A stretch of 9,398 nucleotides of DNA from an uncultured Flavobacteriales bacterium (GTDB taxonomy: Bacteria; Bacteroidota; Bacteroidia; Flavobacteriales_D; Parvicellaceae): positions 1 to 9,398 of the forward strand of contig CALKFX010000017.1 in NCBI GenBank assembly GCA_938084875.1. The letters are read 5' to 3'. The notes under the pieces are model-generated. The model saw only the letters and a list, made by a program, of their open reading frames with translations, was not told where the DNA came from and searched no databases. Made by a program: the position numbers and the translations under genes. Shown one piece after another: positions 6,616 through 9,398 of the stretch (position 1 is its first letter; each line of letters starts with the position of its first letter).

Positions 6616-6623
6616 CAAATATA
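6616..6623 (-). promoter_or_regulatory. -7 box TATATTTG for the lipoprotein gene
   Basis: On the minus strand TATATTTG matches TAnnTTTG exactly, 20 bases before the ATG at 6595. A TTTG lies 14 bases upstream of the box, closer than the usual 17-23, so the -33 element is uncertain. Confidence 0.5.
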
Positions 6624-6676
6624 AAATTTATTGCAAACAAATAATTATTCACTTGAATTTAATGCCTTTTGAAAAT

Positions 6677-6687
6677 AAATGTCATTT
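6677..6687 (+). promoter_or_regulatory. Palindrome AAATGTCATTT upstream of typA
   Basis: This 11-bp palindrome (extended TAAATGTCATTT, 6676-6687) lies 15 bases upstream of the typA -7 box. The same 12 bases occur at 3701-3712 (minus strand) before the CsgG-like promoter with 13 bases of spacing. It also lies between the divergent lipoprotein and typA promoters. Confidence 0.35.
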
Positions 6688-6702
6688 GCTCAATAAGAAT
6701 TA

Positions 6703-6710
6703 TACATTTG
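6703..6710 (+). promoter_or_regulatory. -7 box TACATTTG for typA
   Basis: TACATTTG matches the Bacteroidota -7 consensus TAnnTTTG exactly, 16 bases before the typA ATG, the same distance as at the CsgG-like gene. The expected leader is about 10 bases, without a Shine-Dalgarno sequence. Confidence 0.6.
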
Positions 6711-6726
6711 CAACTTATTTAAAACC

Positions 6727-8520
6727 ATGAATATTAGAAACATAGCCATCATTGCTCACGTTGACCACGGAAAAACAACTCTAGTAGATAAAATGATTTA
6801 CGCCTGTAAAGCAATTGATGAAAGAAAAGAACAAAAAGAATTAATTCTAGATAACAACGATTTAGAGAAAGAAAGGGGCATAACTATTCTTTCAAAAAAT
6901 GTTTCTGTCCAGTATAAAGAATATAAAATTAATATTATTGACACACCAGGGCACGCTGATTTTGGAGGAGAAGTTGAAAGAGTATTAAATATGGCAGATG
7001 GGGTTTTATTATTGGTTGATGCTTTTGAAGGACCAATGCCTCAAACAAGATTTGTTTTACAAAAAGCTATTGAGTTGGGTTTAAAGCCCTTGGTTGTAAT
7101 TAATAAAGTAGATAAAGAGAACTGTAGGCCAGATGAGGTGCAAGAAAAAGTTTTTGACTTAATGTTTAATTTGGATGCTAGTGAAGATCAGTTAGACTTC
7201 CCTACCATTTATGGATCTGCAAAGCTTGGATGGATGGATTCTGATTATAAGACTCCAAATGATAATATTTTCCCTTTATTAGATTCTGTAATTAATTTTA
7301 TCCCACCTCCAAAAGTAGAGGAAGGAAATACCCAGTTACTAATAACCTCTCTTGACTTTTCTACATTTATAGGAAGAATTGCAATAGGAAGATTACAAAG
7401 AGGAGCACTAAAGCAAAATCAACAAATTTCTTTAGTTAAAAGAGATGGAGAGATAAAAAAATGTAGAATTAAAGAGCTTTACCTATTTGAAGGATTAGGT
7501 AAATCAAAAGTAGAGGAAGTAAAAACAGGAGATTTATGCGCCATTGTAGGTTTAGAAGGTTTTGAAATCGGAGATACTGTTGCAGACATAGAATTTCCAG
7601 AAGCTTTACCAACTATTAAAATCGACGAACCTACCATGTCTATGTTATTTACCATCAACGATTCTCCATTTTTTGGACAAGAAGGTAAATTTGTTACTTC
7701 TAGACATTTAAAGGACAGGTTGGAAAAAGAATTGGAAAGAAATTTGGCTTTAAAGTTAGAATCTACCGATTCTTCAGACTCTTTCAATGTTTTTGGAAGA
7801 GGAGTTCTTCATTTATCTGTTTTAATTGAAACCATGAGAAGAGAAGGTTACGAACTACAAGTTGGTCAGCCACAGGTAATCATTAAAGAGATAGATGGAA
7901 TTAAATGCGAACCAATTGAGGAACTTACCATAGACTTGCCGGAAAGCCATTCTGGAAAAGCAATTGAGGTTGTTGCAATTAAAAAAGGGGAGATGCTAAG
8001 TATGGTTCCTAAAGGAGATAGAATGTTATTGGAATTCAACATTCCATCAAGAGGAATAATAGGGTTAAGAAATTATTTACTTACAGTTACTGCTGGGGAG
8101 GCAATAATGTCTCACAGGTTTATTGAATTTCAGCCTTATAAAGGCGATATTCCACAACGACAAAATGGCTCTTTAATCTCTATGGAAAAAGGAAAATCAA
8201 TTCCTTTTAGTTTAAATAACTTACAAGAAAGAGGTAAGTTTTTTGTTGACCCCAATGAAGATATTTATGAAGGCCAGGTTATTGGTGAAAATTCTAGAGG
8301 GAATGATTTGGTAGTAAATATTACCAAAACTAAAAAGATGTCTAATATGAGATCTTCTGGAGCAGATGACAAAGTGAAAATTGCACCTGCAATTAGGTTT
8401 TCCTTAGAAGAAGCTCTAGAGTATATTCAATCTGACGAATATGTTGAGGTTACGCCATCTAAAATAAGACTTAGAAAAGTTTTCTTGAAAGAACATGAAA
8501 GAAAAAGAGCACAAAAGTAA
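6727..8520 (+). CDS. typA: Translational GTPase TypA/BipA
   Basis: A ribosome-associated GTPase of the EF-G/LepA/TypA group, acting in 50S assembly and stress or low-temperature growth. The GTPase domain shows G1 AHVDHGKTT (residues 10-18), G2 ERGIT (49-53), G3 DTPGH (72-76), G4 NKVD (126-129) and G5 SAK (164-166). Domain II starts near 205 (TSLDFSTFIGRIAIGRLQRG), followed by the G''-less EF-G III/V-like domains and the TypA-specific C-terminal part with RGIIGLRNYLLTVTAGEAIMSHRF and the tail GADDKVKIAPAIRFSLEEALEYI...VEVTPSKIRLRK. At 597 residues it has normal length and no missing motif. ATG at 6727 gives the standard MNIRNIAIIAHVDHGK start. It lies downstream of a TAnnTTTG promoter and is followed after 87 bases by the phosphatase gene in the same direction, without a clear terminator. 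Confidence 0.98.
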   Translation: MNIRNIAIIAHVDHGKTTLVDKMIYACKAIDERKEQKELILDNNDLEKERGITILSKNVSVQYKEYKINIIDTPGHADFGGEVERVLNMADGVLLLVDAFEGPMPQTRFVLQKAIELGLKPLVVINKVDKENCRPDEVQEKVFDLMFNLDASEDQLDFPTIYGSAKLGWMDSDYKTPNDNIFPLLDSVINFIPPPKVEEGNTQLLITSLDFSTFIGRIAIGRLQRGALKQNQQISLVKRDGEIKKCRIKELYLFEGLGKSKVEEVKTGDLCAIVGLEGFEIGDTVADIEFPEALPTIKIDEPTMSMLFTINDSPFFGQEGKFVTSRHLKDRLEKELERNLALKLESTDSSDSFNVFGRGVLHLSVLIETMRREGYELQVGQPQVIIKEIDGIKCEPIEELTIDLPESHSGKAIEVVAIKKGEMLSMVPKGDRMLLEFNIPSRGIIGLRNYLLTVTAGEAIMSHRFIEFQPYKGDIPQRQNGSLISMEKGKSIPFSLNNLQERGKFFVDPNEDIYEGQVIGENSRGNDLVVNITKTKKMSNMRSSGADDKVKIAPAIRFSLEEALEYIQSDEYVEVTPSKIRLRKVFLKEHERKRAQK

Positions 8521-8607
8521 TTCTTCAATTTATTCAATCTCTTAAATACTATCCTTATAACGCTAAATTCTGTCGTAATTAACTACTTTTATACAAGCTA
8601 ATTACAA
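8521..8607 (+). other. Intergenic spacer between typA and the phosphatase gene
   Basis: The 87 bases show no hairpin or T run convincing as a terminator. TACTTTTA (8584-8591) is one base off TAnnTTTG and lies 16 bases before the ATG at 8608, so the phosphatase gene may have its own promoter or be read through from typA. Confidence 0.3.
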
Positions 8608-9398
8608 ATGAAATATCTTTTATCTATTTTTTTATTTTCACTCTCTTTTGCAGTGATTTCACAGCAAACTCCCAAAATTTTGGTAAGCGTTGTAGTAGAT
8701 CAAATGAAATATGAGTTCGTTGATAGGTTTTGGGAAGATTTTGATGATAATGGCTTTAAAAAGCTAGTTAAAGATGGAGCTTTTTGTAGAAATACTCATT
8801 ACAATTATATTCCAACATATACTGGACCGGGCCATGCCAGTATTTATACAGGAACCACTCCATCAGTCCATGGAATTATTGGAAATAATTGGTACAAAAA
8901 AGATGACTTTAGCCCTGTATATTGTGCGGGAGATTGGAAATCTCAAACTGTATGTCTTTGTAAAAAACCACATGGAAAAGCAAATCCAGGGAATGGTCAA
9001 ATGTCTCCAGATGCATTATTGTGTAATACTGTTGGTGATCAATTAAAATTAAAAGATTCAATTTCTAAAGTTTTTGGGGTATCTTTTAAAGATAGAGGTG
9101 CCATTCTTTCGACAGGAGCACTTTCTGATGGAGCTTATTGGTTGAATAGTGAGTCGAAATGGATAACAAGTACCTATTACAGAAAAAATATTCCTAAATG
9201 GATGGTAGATTTTCATGAAAATCATCCAATTTCATCTTACTTAAATGGCAAATGGGAAGGTAAAACATTTAGCTATGATCTAAACAAAAAATACGTAGAA
9301 TTAGGACCATCTTACATTAAATCTGTTCCTATGGGGAATGACTATACTATTGATTTTACTAAACAGCTTTTTGAGAATGAGAAATTAGGAGAGGATAA
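8608..9398 (+). CDS. pafA: PafA-like phosphate-monoester alkaline phosphatase, 5' part (3' cut by window edge)
   Basis: The first 263 residues of a secreted alkaline-phosphatase-superfamily enzyme; the frame is open to the edge. A signal peptide (KYLLSIFLFSLSFAVISQ, residues 1-19) precedes the core. VVVDQM (Asp31) is the first zinc ligand. TYTGPGHASIYTG contains the nucleophile Thr72 (PafA Thr79 equivalent). Asn93 in IIGNNWY corresponds to PafA Asn100. KDR at 161-163 supplies Lys161 and Arg163, the Lys/Arg pair typical of PafA-type monoesterases and not of NPP diesterases. The remaining zinc ligands lie beyond the edge, as full-length members have about 540 residues. Role: release of phosphate from organic phosphomonoesters in the periplasm or outside. 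Cysteines 106, 116 and 118 form a local cluster. ATG chosen because it starts the signal peptide; an open frame at 8774-9046 in another phase is a shadow. Confidence 0.9.
   Translation, partial: MKYLLSIFLFSLSFAVISQQTPKILVSVVVDQMKYEFVDRFWEDFDDNGFKKLVKDGAFCRNTHYNYIPTYTGPGHASIYTGTTPSVHGIIGNNWYKKDDFSPVYCAGDWKSQTVCLCKKPHGKANPGNGQMSPDALLCNTVGDQLKLKDSISKVFGVSFKDRGAILSTGALSDGAYWLNSESKWITSTYYRKNIPKWMVDFHENHPISSYLNGKWEGKTFSYDLNKKYVELGPSYIKSVPMGNDYTIDFTKQLFENEKLGED

Noticed and set aside
7479..7787. Minus-strand open frame of 102 codons inside typA
   Set aside because: Antisense shadow of conserved TypA coding sequence.
8774..9046. Plus-strand open frame of 90 codons near the right edge
   Set aside because: It overlaps, in another phase, the PafA-like frame that contains all expected catalytic motifs from 8608 onward; the latter is real.
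1..9398. Mobile element, CRISPR array, defence or toxin-antitoxin system
   Set aside because: No transposase, integrase, terminal repeats, regular spaced repeats, or recognisable defence or toxin domain was found; most genes are ordinary flavobacterial housekeeping or envelope genes.

Overview
The window looks like a chromosomal segment from a marine-type member of the Flavobacteriales (Bacteroidota). This rests on strong A+T richness, signal peptides ending in ..AQ or ..GQ, lipoboxes ending in SC, a type IX secretion (T9SS/Por) C-terminal sorting domain, PafA-type alkaline phosphatase, and promoter -7 boxes of the Bacteroidota form TAnnTTTG. Both ends are probably cut: the last gene runs off the right edge. 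I see no tRNA, rRNA, CRISPR array, transposase or phage gene.

Left part (1-3663), all on the minus strand. A CsgG/LpoB-like secreted protein (2521-3663) is followed after one base by a small secreted protein made of two Sm-like beta-barrel repeats (1998-2519, TTG start); these two look like one operon. Downstream lies the oddest gene here (82-1935). Its first 427 residues are a lipoprotein S9 (prolyl-oligopeptidase-type) peptidase, cut just after the oxyanion-region motif HGGPWARD. The reading frame then continues into an unrelated secreted beta module and a T9SS sorting domain. The catalytic Ser-Asp-His region is absent, so this is a gene fusion, a pseudogene-like rearrangement or an assembly chimera near the window edge.

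Middle part (3664-6595). A classical short-chain dehydrogenase/reductase (3805-4590, minus) diverges from a 497-residue alpha-helical protein of unknown function (4676-6169, plus, TTG start). The 85-base gap between them carries an inverted repeat and a direct repeat that look like an operator. The unknown gene meets a small lipoprotein with a lipocalin-like tail (6170-6595, minus) head-on with no bases between the stop codons.

Right part (6596-9398). The translational GTPase TypA/BipA (6727-8520, plus) is complete, with all G motifs. It is followed by the 5' half of a PafA-like alkaline phosphatase (8608 to the edge) whose Thr/Asn/Lys/Arg active-site residues are visible.

No defence island or clearly new system is visible. 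The items most worth a second look are the peptidase/T9SS chimera, the CsgG-like plus double-Sm-like pair, and an 11-bp palindrome AAATGTCATTT placed at nearly the same distance from the -7 boxes of typA and the CsgG-like gene.
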